This document shows, one piece after another, positions 1 through 11,236 of a stretch of DNA of 64,000 nucleotides. Positions within the stretch are counted from its first letter, which is position 1. The number at the start of each line of letters is the position of its first letter. Position numbers and translations under genes: made by a program. The notes under the pieces are model-generated. The model had not been told where the DNA came from, made no database searches, and was given only the letters and a program-made list of their open reading frames with translations. Source of the stretch: Coccinella septempunctata (lineage: Eukaryota > Arthropoda > Insecta > Coleoptera > Coccinellidae); contig NC_058195.1 in the NCBI RefSeq assembly GCF_907165205.1, positions 25,998,936 through 26,062,935 on the forward strand, written 5' to 3'.

Positions 1-258
1 ATTACACCAAGTACGTCTTTTCCCCCAATTTCAAAAGCAGATATTGAAAATCTAAATAATATTCGTGGAAAACCACCTCAATATTACACGACATTCGGAG
101 GGAGAAGACCATCTTGTGAAAATTTTAATCCTACTCTACTAACGTTGATTATGGTAGAGGTTCGTTTCAAGAATATGTTCCAATTGAACCAGTAGAAAGA
201 TCGGCTGGTTTTATCTTAGAATATAGAATAACAGGAAGGAGCATATTGCTCATTTCAA
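1..258 (+). other. Unassigned open-reading fragment
   Basis: An open frame runs from the first base to a stop at about 198. A second frame starting near 149 continues to a stop at 258, as if one coding stretch were split by a frameshift. The peptide is rich in Pro, Tyr and Asn and matches no family I recognise. It could be the end of something that starts outside the window, or chance. Confidence 0.2.
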
Positions 259-907
259 TTTGACCGGAATAGAGGAGAAATATGGCCGACATATATTTCC
301 GTTTCAACAGTAGCGTAGGACACTTTGAAGTTTTCGTAAAACTAACTTCAATAGTCAGTTGATTCTGATTAATCAAAAAAATTAGGAAAGCACTGACGTA
401 AAGTCAGAAGCTTTTTCAAGCTCGTTCAAATTGATAATCAAAGCGGAAATTCACCCCGCCTAACACTGCCTGGCTATATACATTAATGGTATTAAGGTCT
501 CTGGCTTAACATCACCTACGCCCATGGAGTGTTATTGTCATGGGATAACCTTGTTATGTCATGAAATTCAGGAATTCATAATTAATACCTGATATTCAGC
601 TTAAAAGAATCACCTACCTATGAATTATTCACGCTAAAATATCCAAAATCCTTATTTCCAGCAAATTTCGAGAATCCAAATTACCAAAATTAAGTTTAAA
701 TATCACTTTGTTCATTTGGCCACAGATAATAGAATCATTTGACTTCCAAGTCTGCCACCTTTCAAATCAAAACTTGGAAGACCAATATGGCCGTTTCCGT
801 CGCACAATTCCCGTCACATTTATTCGAAAAAGCTCCTTCCTGATATTTTATGTTCTAAGGGTTTCATACATAGTAAGGATATTGAATCAATTGTTAGCAA
901 TGTAATT
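259..907. other. Non-coding stretch before Gyp-A gag
   Basis: AT-rich sequence without a convincing gene. It may be leader or 5' LTR of Gyp-A, but I could not match it to sequence after the integrase at 11966, so no LTR pair is claimed. Confidence 0.3.
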
Positions 908-913
908 TTATCA

Positions 914-1540
914 ATGCAGAGATTGAATTGTTTACCGAATACCAGGGTCGTAAAGGAAAATACTTGCAATTTTCAAGATATTAACAAAATTTTACCATAT
1001 TTCGAGGGAAAAGAAGGAATTCATCCCGTCGAATTCATGCAACAAATAGAACATAATTTCAGAAACATCAATATGAATTTCGACATATTTAAATATCCAA
1101 TTTATAACCATTTTCAAGGAGAATCGAAATTCTGGAGTGATGCATGTCTTCATCAATTCCAGAGCTTCGAGTCATTTAAAACATCTTTTTTAGAACAATT
1201 CTGGAACGAGGACATACAGGAGGAATGTCGTGAAAAATTACATAAGTTTAAATACAATGAATCAGTTTCATTAGTGGATCATTTTTTGAAATGTATGTCC
1301 TTGGTCAAACATTTATCGCCTCCATATACCGAACAAAAAGCCATTAAAAAAATTTCTCGCTTATTTCCCCCTAATATAAGTACATTATTGGTAATGACGA
1401 ATAACTTTTCGGACGCCCTCGATCGATTAAGACAGGCCGATTCTTATTATGATAAGGCTAATTCTGTTAGTATACCCGAAGGGAAGTACGTTTCTCATAA
1501 TCAGATAAAGGCACCGCATATGAATTTTCATATGCGATAA
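914..1540 (+). pseudogene. gag: Gyp-A Gag (capsid-like)
   Basis: The 208-residue frame looks like a retrotransposon Gag capsid. It has an opening FEGKEGIHPVEFMQQIE and a helical segment around FWSDACLHQFQSFESFKTSFLEQFW, as in Ty3/gypsy Gags where a tryptophan-rich helix precedes the SFKxxFLxQFW motif. Gag would assemble the particle around element RNA. No zinc knuckle is visible before the stop. The following 250 bases (1541-1800) are out of frame and frame-broken. The first ATG at 914 is used because the frame opens just there. The copy is non-functional because the downstream protease and RT are damaged. Confidence 0.6.
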
Positions 1541-1802
1541 CGAGCATAAAAACCGATTTCGTTTTCAGAGTAAACATCGTGTAGATAATATCTCTGGAAT
1601 TGCACTGATTGAGAAAAATGAAAATGATGAAGAATCATTCCCGGAAAACTGCGGGGAACTTCAGAATTAGGTCCGATTCCGGAGTTCGATAATTGCAGGG
1701 CCATTCAAAAAGTATTAAATAATCCTTCCGATGATTTAATTGAAGAAAGCGACCCCGATGAGGACGTAATCCACTTATCGAAATAAAAAAATTCAATTTC
1801 AA

Positions 1803-2653
1803 ATTTTGTCGCGTTAGTTGACACCAGTAGTGAGGTTTGCTGTTTGAATGATTACGTGTGGCCTATGTTGCAGCCATTCCATAGCGAAATACCCACTTTT
1901 CCATGTACCGGAGTCAAAATTTCCGGAGCATTTAAGGCAAAACACAAGGTTGTCTAACAGCAGTCCTCTCTTAATTTCGAAATAGGGGATCTCTCTTTTC
2001 AGTACGAATTTCTTATAATACCGGAACTAAGTTACCCTATAATTATAGGAATAGACTTTTTAAGATACAGTTCGGTAAGAATTGATTTAGAAGGTCAAAA
2101 GATCTTCTTTAAGGTTGGGAATTTTTGTAAAGAAGTTGAAGAAGTGAAAAATCCTCCGATGGAGATGAGAAGGTATGAAACATGTGAAATCAGAGCAATC
2201 TCGTATCGCAACCGTCAATTGAACAAGGATATCTCATCTTTCCCAGATTCATATAACGATTTTCACGTTAAACTGAAGCAAGTAATATATGCGAGTCCTT
2301 TGGACGAAGATCAGTCAAAAGTATTTTCAAGTCTCTTAACAAGATTTCGTGGTGTTTTCTCTGATACTCCAGGTCGCACTTCGGTTCATTATCATGACAT
2401 TGAACTCACTAATTATGACGGTTTCTGCCGCAAACAATACCCAATTCCGATAGCGCACCGGGAAGCTGTTCAGTCTCAACTTGACATGATGGACAAATGG
2501 GGTGTTATCAAAAAGTGTCCAACTCAATACCTATCTCCCCTCATGGCCACTGTCAAAAAAGACAAAACCGTTAGAATATGTTTGGACGCTAGGTATTTGA
2601 ACTCTCGAATGATAAGTGTTACGTTTTTTACTAGGTCTCAGGAATACAATTAA
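1803..2653 (+). pseudogene. pol: Gyp-A protease and N-terminal reverse transcriptase
   Basis: One frame is open from about 1803 to 2653 except for a TAA at 1955-1957. The protease region begins ALVDTSSEV. The aspartic-protease triad DTG reads DTS, so the glycine is lost. After the stop come IIPELSYPIIIGIDFL, the usual ILG-type second protease motif, a linker, and the RT fingers: YPIPIAHREAVQSQL, then GVIKKCPTQYLSPLM and VRICLDARYLNSRM. Homology stops near 2620, inside RT, before the catalytic aspartates. The last dozen codons are unrelated sequence at the junction with Gyp-B. Confidence 0.7.
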
Positions 2654-2654
2654 T

Positions 2655-2875
2655 ACACATGTTCGTACTAAGCATCTATTACATCAACTGACTCCCCACT
2701 TCATATATACATTCTTCGTCACGTTGACATCCCCACCTATCTACAATAATAAATCTGAAGAACAAGTACCTACTATTCAACCCTAATACACTACAATACC
2801 TTCTCCCTTAAGCTATTCCCTAACTTAAAATATCTATACTACATATACACATATAACTCTACAATCAAAATCAAC
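2655..2875 (-). other. Possible 3' untranslated region or LTR of Gyp-B
   Basis: Pyrimidine- and AT-rich sequence after the integrase stop. It contains no gene. Its position fits a 3' LTR, but with the 5' end of the element deleted no LTR comparison can be made. Confidence 0.25.
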
Positions 2876-3940
2876 TCAAGTATAAGCAAGTCTATTTGGA
2901 GGTTTAACATTTCGTTTAGGTCTTTCTAATACAGTGCTCATTGGATTATCTAATTCCTCATCTACTCCAATATCACAATCCTTATCTGACCCTGAAATAT
3001 CTGAACAGAAACTAACATCATCAATAGGTAAAACAGGTAAAACATATTTAAAATTATCGTTATCACATAAGTTTTCAGTATTCTGCGAACTAGCATTATT
3101 ACAAACAATAAGCTGTTTATTACTATCAATATTTAGCTTTTTCTTAATTTGGTTTGTATGACGTTTCCAGATACGATGTAATTCAGGTATTTCTACTAAA
3201 TATGCGTTTTTACCAATCCTTTTCGAAATTCTACCTTCTATCCAATTAATTTTATTCATAATTCTGTAATCTCTACAACTTACTAATTCACCAGGACTAA
3301 ATTCTATTTTCCTACTTCCTTTATAAAATTTTTCTTGATCACATTGTGCTCTACAGATATTCTTCCTTACCTCTAAATTATTATCATTATGTGTAATGAC
3401 ACTGAAACGAGATCTTAATTGTCTACCAAACATTAAAAATGCGGGGCTCACTCCAGTAGTACAGTGGGGTGTATTTCGGTAATCAAACAAGAATCTACAC
3501 AGTATCAAGTTTTTATCCCTAGTTGACTGAGTCGAATTAAGAGCTCTCCTGATAGCATTCTTAACTGTCTTAACTGAATTTTCAGCGGCCCTATTAGAAG
3601 ATGGATGAAATGGAGGAGCTGTGATATGCTCAATATCATTCATTCCGGGCCACCAAAAGTAGCCTCTCGCTAATTTTTTTGTTTTCACTATACCCATATG
3701 GGTTGAATGTAATTCATCAATAATACGTTCTTGTAATTTTTGTGGGATCACTAACCGGTGATTCCAATATAGACAGTTATCGTGTATGTGAATCTCAAAT
3801 CTTTTATTGAAATATGGTAAGATATCTTCTTTCGCTTGTTTTTTAGATTTAGGCCAGCCATTTCTTGCAAACTTAATGACTTCTTTTATTACTTCATCAT
3901 TTTCTGAAGTGGATTTTATATTTGTGAAATCAACGTTCAA
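2876..3940 (-). pseudogene. int: Gyp-B integrase with deleted catalytic core
   Basis: The frame starts in the RNase H-integrase tether and runs through the integrase N-terminus with the two His of the HHCC zinc site (around HSTHMGIVKTKK) and YFWWPGMN. It then jumps directly to HITAPPFHPSSNRAAENSV, which lies just before the catalytic Glu. The two zinc Cys and both catalytic Asp of the DDE core, roughly 130 residues, are absent, yet the reading frame is kept. The C-terminal part (SFSPGELVSCRDY-type chromobarrel region and a tail ending at NRLAYT) is intact. This integrase cannot catalyse strand transfer. Confidence 0.8.
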
Positions 3941-3959
3941 ATCCTTCCTATTTTTAAAG

Positions 3960-5025
3960 AAAAAACAATAATTTAATTCAATATCATCGGCTATACTGCT
4001 TGGTTCAGAAGAAGTTAACCTCGATAAACTATCTGCGGAATTGTTTTTCGATTCAATGTATTGAATTTTCTAGTCATAATTTAAAAGAATGACTGCCCAG
4101 CGCCGCAATCTATTAGCTGAAAATTGAGGTATACATTTATTTGGTAAAATATAGCTAATAACGGCTTATGATATGTAACTAATATGAACTTTTTATGGAA
4201 CAGATATTGATTGAACTTCAAAATGCCAAATATTATCGCTAGAGCTTCTTTTTCTATCTGTGAATACTTCTTTTCACACTCACTCAAAATTCTGGACGCA
4301 TAAGCTCAAAATTGCCCCAATTCCTACCGATGAAGCATCAACAGTCAATTTCAAGGGTAACTCCGGATTAAAGTGAACTAGAACTTCAGGAGATTGTAGC
4401 AATCTTTTGATTTCCTCAAATGCCCTTTCGCAATGTTCCGACCATACCCATTTTGTATTCTTTTCAAGTAATGAGTATAATGGAGCTAAAATTGTAGCCA
4501 AATTATTTACAAATTTTCCATAATAATTTATCAAACCTAACGCTGACTCAAGTTCAGATATATTTTTGGGTCTTACAATATTTTGAATTGCAATCGTTTT
4601 CGATTGGGACGCATGTAGGCCTTCCGCATCAATAACATAACCCAAATATTCAATTTGCTCTTTGAAAAACTCACATTTTTCTATATTCAATCTGAATCCT
4701 GCTTCACTTTAAATTCTCAAAACTTTTTCTTACCTACTCAAATGTTTTTCATCATTAGGACCGGTAACTAAAATATCGTCTAAAAAGATTTCTACACCTT
4801 CGATTCCGGACAATAATGATTCCATAATTTTCTGAAATTTAGCCGGTGCTGATGCTACACCATATGTCAGACGATTGTATCTAAACAACCCTTTGTGAGT
4901 AGATATAGTTAACAATTCTTTTGACTCATCATCAACGCATATTTGTTGATATGCCTGCGATAGATCTAACTTTGAGAATTTCTTACCACCGCCCAAGGCT
5001 CCTAACAAATCTTCAATCCTAGGCA
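3960..5025 (-). pseudogene. pol: Gyp-B reverse transcriptase palm and RNase H
   Basis: Reading from 5025 downward: PLPRIEDLLGALGGGKKFSKL with the first catalytic Asp in KLDLSQAY, then FRYNRLTYGVASAPAKFQ and the catalytic FLDD (FLDDILVTG). A frameshift near 4700-4730 precedes the thumb (CEFFKEQIEYLGYVIDAEGL). RNase H follows with LTVDASSVGIGAIL, then another frameshift near 4285, ECEKKYSQIEKEALAIIFGI, and decayed sequence ending at NSADSLSRL. The RT core residues survive, but at least two frame breaks remove function. Upstream the frame joins the fingers at 8664 once the RTE is ignored. Confidence 0.8.
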
Positions 5026-5344
5026 GGGGTGTAAGGGGAAGGATGCGTTTTATAGCCTCTCCTCTCAAATGCCAACCTCACCTTCTCGCGGTGCACCCTG
5101 TTCTTACGAACGAGGCTCTGGCGACCGAACATGAGCGGTATATCTCTGTTTCCCACAATCACCTAGCCTAAATATTGGCTTGAGCAGGAAATGGCTCTCT
5201 GCGTTGCTTAAGTTGCGTCTCAGACCTTGTCGTCTCAGGTTACCTGTGCCACAAGATAATCTAGTCGCAACCGCAACCAAAGTTGCACTGACAGCGTTAC
5301 CAGTGCAGCTTCAAAACACTTTCTAACGCAGCTCCTACAAAAAG

Positions 5345-8300
5345 ATGGATCGGTCGAACAGGACAAAATTTGTATCCGGAGGTAAAATACCCTCCCATTC
5401 GGATCTCCGGGGGACGGTGCCTGAGCGGGTGAATCATCGTACAACAACCAATGAAAAGCAAATAGCTTTTGCAGCATGGAACGTCAGGACCTTGCTAGAC
5501 AACCCCAAGGCCGACCGACCAGAGAGGCGTACTGCCCTAATCGATAAGGAACTGCAACGAACATCCATTGCAATAGTTGCCTTAAGCGAGACACGCTTCT
5601 CGGGCGAAGGTAGCTTGGTAGAACATGCTTATACTTTTTTCTGGAAGGGCTTGCCAGAAGGCCAAATCAGACAACATGGTGTAAGCTTTGCCATTAGAAA
5701 CGACCTGGCCGCCAAACTAACCGAAAATCCAGTTGGCATCTCAGAACGTTTAATGACTCTACGCTTTCCTGCAGCAAACAACACGTTTGTGAACATCATT
5801 GCAGTATACACACCCACTTTGAACCCCTCTGACAACTCAAAGGACACTTTCTACGAATCACTCGTTGCTACATTAAGTAAAATCCCAAAACGGGAACGAA
5901 TTATCCTACTTGGAGACTTCAACGCCAGAGTGGGCAGATGTCAAGACACAGAACTATGGCCGGGAATAATAGGGAAACACGGCACAGATAGCATTAATTC
6001 GAACGGAGAACGTTTGCTGGCTCTTTGTGCAGAACACAACCTTTGTATAACGAACACCTTCTTTATTACGAGACCCAATTCAAGGGGGACCTGGCGCCTC
6101 CCGCGCTCAGGGCATTGGTATACTCTCGACTATGTGATCGTGAGAAGAAAAGATCTCAAAGAGGTGTTGGTCACTAAACCCAGAGCAGATCTGGAGTGCT
6201 GGACTGATCATAGGCTGGTAATCTCGAGAATAAAGATCTCAAGGCTCCCAAAATACCAACGCAGGCCAAAGTAACTGAGAGAGCGCCTTCAAATCTCCAA
6301 ACTACATAACCCTTCTACAAAGGAAAGCTTCACAGCTGCCGTCAAAGATAGCCTAACACCACCGGATTATGACGACGACATTGAGAGTCATTGGCTTCGC
6401 TTCAAATCATCTCTTACAAATTCAGCGAAAGAAATACTGGGCACAGAACGCTCCCGAAAATCCCCAGACTGGTTCACCGAGAAAGAAACTCATATCGCAC
6501 CCCTTCTGGAGGCAAAACACAAAGCGATGAAAACAGCAATTAACAAGCCTAGCGATGTTGCAGCCCAAAAATGTTTTAATAACATGAAACGCGAGGTCCA
6601 TCAAGAAATAAGAAGAATCAAGGACAGCTGGTGGAAAGAAAAAGCTAGGGAAATACAAGCTTACGCCGATAACCATGATTACAGGCGTTTTTTCGAAGCT
6701 ATTAAAACTCTTTATGGTCCAAGCAGAAAAGCTAACTTTCCTATGAGAGATACTAATGGAGCTATTCTAACAGATGACAGAAAAATTCTCGAAAGATGGA
6801 AGGAGCATTACTCACAGGTCTTGAATCAAAATAACGACTCGGATTTGTCCATTTTAGACCTGCTCCCCTCGTATAGTCCGATGACATCCCTTGATGACGA
6901 AATCTCAATGTCGGAAATCATAAGTGCGATTAAAAATATGAAAAATGATAATAAGTCACCTGGTCTAGACGGCATTCCAGCGGAGATATTCAAGGCCTTG
7001 GATGAAGACATTGTCAATAGTCTCCTAACACTATTCCGCAAGATCAACCTCTATAAGAACAAAGGCGATACGTCGAATTGCAACAGCTACAGGGGCATAT
7101 CGTTGCTTAGTGTGGCCGGTAAAATTCTCTCGAAGATTATGGCTAATCGTCTGGTTCCACTCTTGGAGAAGCTATTGCCTGAATCCCAGTGCGGTTTCAA
7201 ACCAAATCGAGGTACGGTGGACCTAATTTTCACACTGCGACAGCTGCAAGAGAAGGCCCGTGAACAACAATCAAGGGTCTATACAGCCTACATCGATCTA
7301 AGTAAGGCGTTCGATTCGGTGAATCGGAGAGCGCTATGGAAAATCATGGCACGTCTTGGAGTACCCGAAAAATTCTTAGCAGTGTGTGAAAGCCTTCATA
7401 CCAACAACACCGCTAGAATACAGCATAATGGTTCTACAACCGACCATTTCTCAACCAACTCTGGAATAAAACAAGGCTGCGTATTAGCGCCTTTACTGTT
7501 CAATATTTTCGCCATAGCTGTATCGATGATTGCTGACATGAGTATGCCTGTAAGAGGTGTTGGGATAAGATTCAGATTTGATGGTGGCCTGTTTAACCTG
7601 AAGCGCCTCAGAGCAAAAACCAGTACCAAGTTTATAACTGAACTTCAATATGCAGACGACTGTTCACTTATCGCTAGCAGCTCGGAGGATCTACAGATAA
7701 TGTTGGACACCTATAAACATATATACGAAGCATTAGGCCTTAGACCCAATATCGACAAAACCAAAATCCTGGTTAGTGAGCCAGAAAGCCTTCCAACAGA
7801 TATCAGCCTGGAGAATGAAACTCTAGAACAGGTCGAGCAGTTCAAATACTTGGGAAGCTTCATAAATACTAGGGCTAACCTTGACACGGAAATACACAAC
7901 CGTATCAATTCGGCATCACGGGCATTCTGGAAGCTAAAGGATAGAGTGTTTCAAAATCACGACCTCAATCTGAAGACCAAGACAGCTGTTTACAAGGCAG
8001 TGGTCCTCCCAACGCTTCTTTACGGAAGCGAAAGCTGGACGCCCTACAGGCGACATATTAAACAGCTTGAACAAACGCAACAACGTCATCTAAGACAGAT
8101 AATGCACATAAGATGGTTACACAAAGTTTCAAATGCAGAAGTCTTGCAGCGCGCGAGTTGTACAACAATTGAGACTCAAGTAACGACTGAGCCCGACTGA
8201 GATGGAGCGGCCTCATTCTGAGGATGCAAGACACAAGACTCCCCAAAATAGCTCTATATGGCGAATTCACTGAGGGAGCCCGGAAACCAGGAGGCCAGTA

Positions 8301-8526
8301 CAAGCGGTTCAAGGATACACTACATCAATCCCTAAAATCAGTTAATGCCAATCATAACTGGGAACAACTAGCATTAGACAGGTCACAGTGGAGGTCTTTG
8401 GTACACAGTTATAATGGAGACTCGAGAAGGATCCATGCCCGGAGTGTGGTAGGATATGTAGGTCACGGTTGGGACTCTACAGTCACAGGAGTACACACAG
8501 TCGCAATTAGCCCTGAAAAGTTATAA
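5345..8526 (+). pseudogene. RTE endonuclease-reverse transcriptase
   Basis: The protein would be about 1060 residues. The N-terminal APE-type endonuclease shows AAWNVRTLLD, SETRF (metal-binding Glu), LLGDFNARVG and WTDHRLV (catalytic His), so its residues are complete. RT follows with SPGLDGIPAEIF, NSYRGISLLSVAGK, AYIDLSKAFDSVNR and the catalytic LQYADDCSL. The C-terminus has the LRWSGLILRM / RLPKIALYGEF / GGQYKRFKDTL block usual in RTE-like proteins. There are two lesions: an in-frame TAA at 6272-6274 between endonuclease and RT, and a frameshift near 8188 (two extra bases) before the C-terminal block. The ATG at 5345 is the first in frame. It would nick target DNA and copy its own RNA in place. 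Confidence 0.85.
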
Positions 8527-8652
8527 GTCTGTTCGCCCCTTTTTTTTTCCTTTTTTTTCTTTTTCCTTTCTTTTTCTTTTCTTTCTGTTTTCTCCCTTTT
8601 TCGTCTTTTTGTAGAATCATTCCCGGCAACGGGATACAGCAATGAATGAATG
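8527..8652 (+). other. RTE 3' UTR and (AATG)n tail
   Basis: A run of T- and C-rich sequence is followed by a short unique segment and a tail of AATG repeats directly abutting the right target duplication. Confidence 0.75.
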
Positions 8653-8663
8653 AATCCTAGGCA

Positions 8664-9280
8664 ATGGGTATTTATCGATTTCTATACAAGGATTAATTGT
8701 TACTTTATAGTCCCCACACAATCTTAATTCCTGTCCTCCTTTTTTAAGCACCGGTACTACTGGAGTTGCCCAATTGCTGAAATCCACAGGTTCTATGACT
8801 CCTAAAGATAAAAGACGATTAAGCTCTATTTCAACTTTTTCTTTGATAGCATATGGTACAGGTCTATATTTTATGAAATGAGGTGTAACATTATCTTTTA
8901 ACTTGATAGAAGCTGTACCTTTAGTAAATTCACCTAGGCCCGGTTCAAATAAATATTTATATTTTGTCAACAATTCATCCAATTTTTTATGTTCAACTCT
9001 CACAAAATTAACATCAGAAAATTTCAAATTGTACATTTCTAAAAAAATCACGACCAGCAATAGGAGGGCCACCATTTATCATTACATAAATTTTTAAGTG
9101 TTTTTTTACTGAGTTGTATGTAATATCAGCATTTATGTATCCAACCGGTAAAACACTTATGCCATTATAAAAATGAAATACCTTATCAGTTTTCAACAAG
9201 GGCAGGTGACTCAGTTTGTTTTTATAACATTTTTCTGAAATAGCTGAGACGCTAGCATCTGTGTCTATCTGAAATGTCAA
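8664..9280 (-). pseudogene. pol: Gyp-B protease and RT fingers
   Basis: Upstream (9280 downward) the aspartic protease has FQIDTDASVSAIS, in which DTG reads DTD, then GGPPIAGRDFF. A frameshift near 9060 leads into RT: VRVEHKKLDELLTKY, YRPVPYAIKEKVEIELNRL, VIEPVDFSNWATPVVPVLKK and LCGDYKVTINPCIEIDKYPL. The frame is cut at the RTE insertion and resumes at 5025. The lost glycine in the protease signature argues for inactivity independent of the frameshifts. Confidence 0.75.
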
Positions 9281-9470
9281 TTTAACCTTGTTAACAATCA
9301 GATCAATTTTAAATAAACTTCCTCTATCCTCTTCATTTTCTATAGAGAATAATTATAAATCGTCATTGGGCAATAGTCTCTGGTCCTCAACATAATAATG
9401 TCGATTTATTTTGTACTTTGTATTTTTGTTCTTATTAGCTTTATTTTCGAAGCAGACCACTGCTAAATGA
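9281..9470 (-). pseudogene. Gyp-B Gag-Pol linker
   Basis: Sequence between the second zinc knuckle and the protease. After a one-base frame change at the A8 run (T8 on the plus strand, 9473-9480) it reads GHLAVVCFENKANKNK, completing the second CCHC box, then decays into the protease region. Confidence 0.5.
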
Positions 9471-10115
9471 CCTTTTTTTTGCATATCCTACAAACATAAT
9501 TTCTGAATGAACACTTAGCTTTTTCATGATCAGGTTTGCCGCATGCTCGACATTTTTCTGACATCCTCGGTGGTTCCTTATTCCTATTGGTTGCCTTCTC
9601 TTTTCCGCGTCTGCGCTCCACGTACTGCAATGCCTCCGTCTTCATGTTTGTGGTACCTGTCGCCATTTGTTGCTGAAAATGGTTCTGAGTGGCCATTTTG
9701 TTTTCAGCTAACGCCACCATTTCTTCTAGGGAAACTGTGATTTTCTCCTCCAGAAGTCTATCCAATACTGGGCCTTTTTCATATTCAACAAACAGTTGTT
9801 GAGTTCATTACCAAATTTGCATCGAACTGCCAAACCGCGAATACGAGCTGCCCATTCCTTTGGTGATTCCTCTTCTCCTTTCCTAGCTTGATAAAATTTG
9901 AATCTTTCCGCCAGTGGAATTTCTTGAGGTAGCATTTGTTTATCAAAGAGACGAATCAAATCATCAAATGATTTTTGTTCGGGTTTCTCTGGACTGCACA
10001 GACTATACATTAACTTGTACGCTTCTTCATCCAGCATATTGAGTAGAATGGATCTTCTTTTAGATGCGCTTTCTGCATTATCCAAACCATTAGCAGCAAA
10101 ATAAATATTATATAT
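9463..10115 (-). pseudogene. gag: Gyp-B Gag with zinc knuckles
   Basis: The capsid region starts abruptly at YFAANGLDNAESASKRRSIL, missing the domain's first residues. It continues through FDDLIRLFDKQMLP and FYQARKGEEESPKEW. A frameshift near 9785 joins it to LDRLLEEKITVSLEEMVALA and a basic linker. Two zinc knuckles follow: CRACGKPDHEKAKC (C-x2-C-x4-H-x4-C) and a second that begins CRICKKK and is completed only in another frame. The nucleocapsid knuckles would bind element RNA. The N-terminal truncation coincides with the Gyp-A junction. Confidence 0.75.
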
Positions 10116-10127
10116 AAATATTATTAG

Positions 10128-11236
10128 AAGTTCTTAGGACTCGCTAATTTTGATCGTTCTTTTTGTAGTAATTTTTCGCAAGTCTCTGAGCCCTTAAGTT
10201 GTTTGTTGAAAAAGGGAACATGTTGGAGATGGACTAATAACGAACAAAATGCTTTCAATAAAATAAAAAAGTTAATATCGGATAGTACCCTTTTATACCA
10301 CCACCGCGAGAATGTACCGTTTTGCATAGAGGTAGATGCAAGTGACACAGCTTTAGGCTGCCACTTATTCCAAATATTTGATGAACATGAACAGCGCAGG
10401 CCGGTCGCCTGGGCTTCGCGTTTACTTCTTCATAGAGAAACTTGTTATTCGAGCAACGAAAAGGAAGCCTTGGCTGTCGTTTGGGCGTTGAAACGGTTTC
10501 GTATTTATTTGTTGGGAAGAGAATTCAAAATATTCACTGATAATAGTGCGATTACCTATTTGAAAACATGTAGGTTACTATCTGCCAGAATTTCTCGATA
10601 CGCATTAGCGCTTCAGGAGTACGATTTTGAAATTTGTCACCTTCCAGGTACTAAAAATTTAATTGCTGACGCATTATCACGTTTGACTCTGCCTCGTCCT
10701 CCTACTCCTATCGATAAACATTTTAGGTTATTCTCCCTGTTGAAACTCCCGAAAGAAATTATCGACTTGTTAAAGGACATGCCAAAGTATCAAATCCAAG
10801 ATAGTAAACTACAGGATATAATTATTCGGTTGCCCCACGACGAAAAATTGAAAAATAGATTTTTTATCAATGGTAATATGTTATACATCCGTGAAAATAA
10901 TGAGAAAAAATATCTGCTAGCTATCCCGAAACAGTTGGTTTCAGTCTTTGTGAAAGCCTATCACGAGGTGTACGGTCATTTTGGAACTCATAAAACTTGG
11001 AGGTCTCTGCGATCAGAAGTATGGTGGGGAAATATTATCAGAGATATAAAACGGGTGGTTAAATCTTGTGAAATATGCCAAAAGGCAAAAATCGCCGTGC
11101 TGCCCAATCCAAATATCGAGCCCATTTTACCAGAGAATAAGAATGATTTGGTTGCATTGGACATATATGGGCCATTGCCTCGTAGTAGGGCTGGGGTATC
11201 ATATATTTTGGTTATTTTGAACATTTTCACGAAAGG
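10128..11236 (+). pseudogene. pol: Gyp-A RT end, RNase H and integrase N-terminus
   Basis: The frame opens at KFLGLANFDRSFCSNF, the RT thumb, and passes into RNase H with FCIEVDASDTALGCHLF, the catalytic Glu in SNEKEALAVVWAL, and FTDNSAITYL, ending at LIADALSRL. The integrase zinc domain is complete: His-His around YHEVYGHFG and Cys-Cys in KSCEICQKAK. The first catalytic Asp is in VALDIYGPLP. One base appears lost at about 11236, where the next codons continue in another frame. RNase H residues look intact, so the break seems recent compared with the loss of the RT core. Confidence 0.8.

Larger units (their letters stand above)
5026..8652 (+). mobile_element. RTE-type LINE, nearly complete, inside Gyp-B
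   Basis: A 3627-bp LINE bounded by an 11-bp direct repeat, aatcctaggca, at 5015-5025 and 8653-8663. Removing the insert and one repeat rejoins the Gyp-B RT at its PLPRI residues. It has a 5' UTR of about 320 bp, one long endonuclease-RT frame with few lesions, a pyrimidine-rich 3' UTR (8530-8610) and a 3' end of short (AATG)n repeats. A single EN-RT ORF and a short-tandem-repeat tail are typical of the RTE clade; the clade is inferred from these and from the C-terminal motifs. The few lesions make it the youngest layer here. Confidence 0.85.
2655..10126 (-). mobile_element. Gyp-B: Ty3/gypsy retrotransposon inserted in Gyp-A
   Basis: A second Ty3/gypsy element lies on the opposite strand: Gag (9463-10115), protease and RT fingers (8664-9280), RT palm and RNase H (3960-5025) and integrase (2876-3940). 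It is itself split by the RTE at 5026-8652. Its 5' end is gone: Gag begins in mid-domain within about 15 bases of where Gyp-A resumes, leaving no room for an LTR. The 3' flank (2655-2875) may hold the 3' LTR, but no partner exists to prove it. It differs in sequence from Gyp-A, so it is another family. Confidence 0.75.

Noticed and set aside
5345..6274. Host protein such as craniofacial development protein 2, a name often given to such frames
   Set aside because: It is the endonuclease half of an RTE LINE with a target duplication and RT in the same frame.
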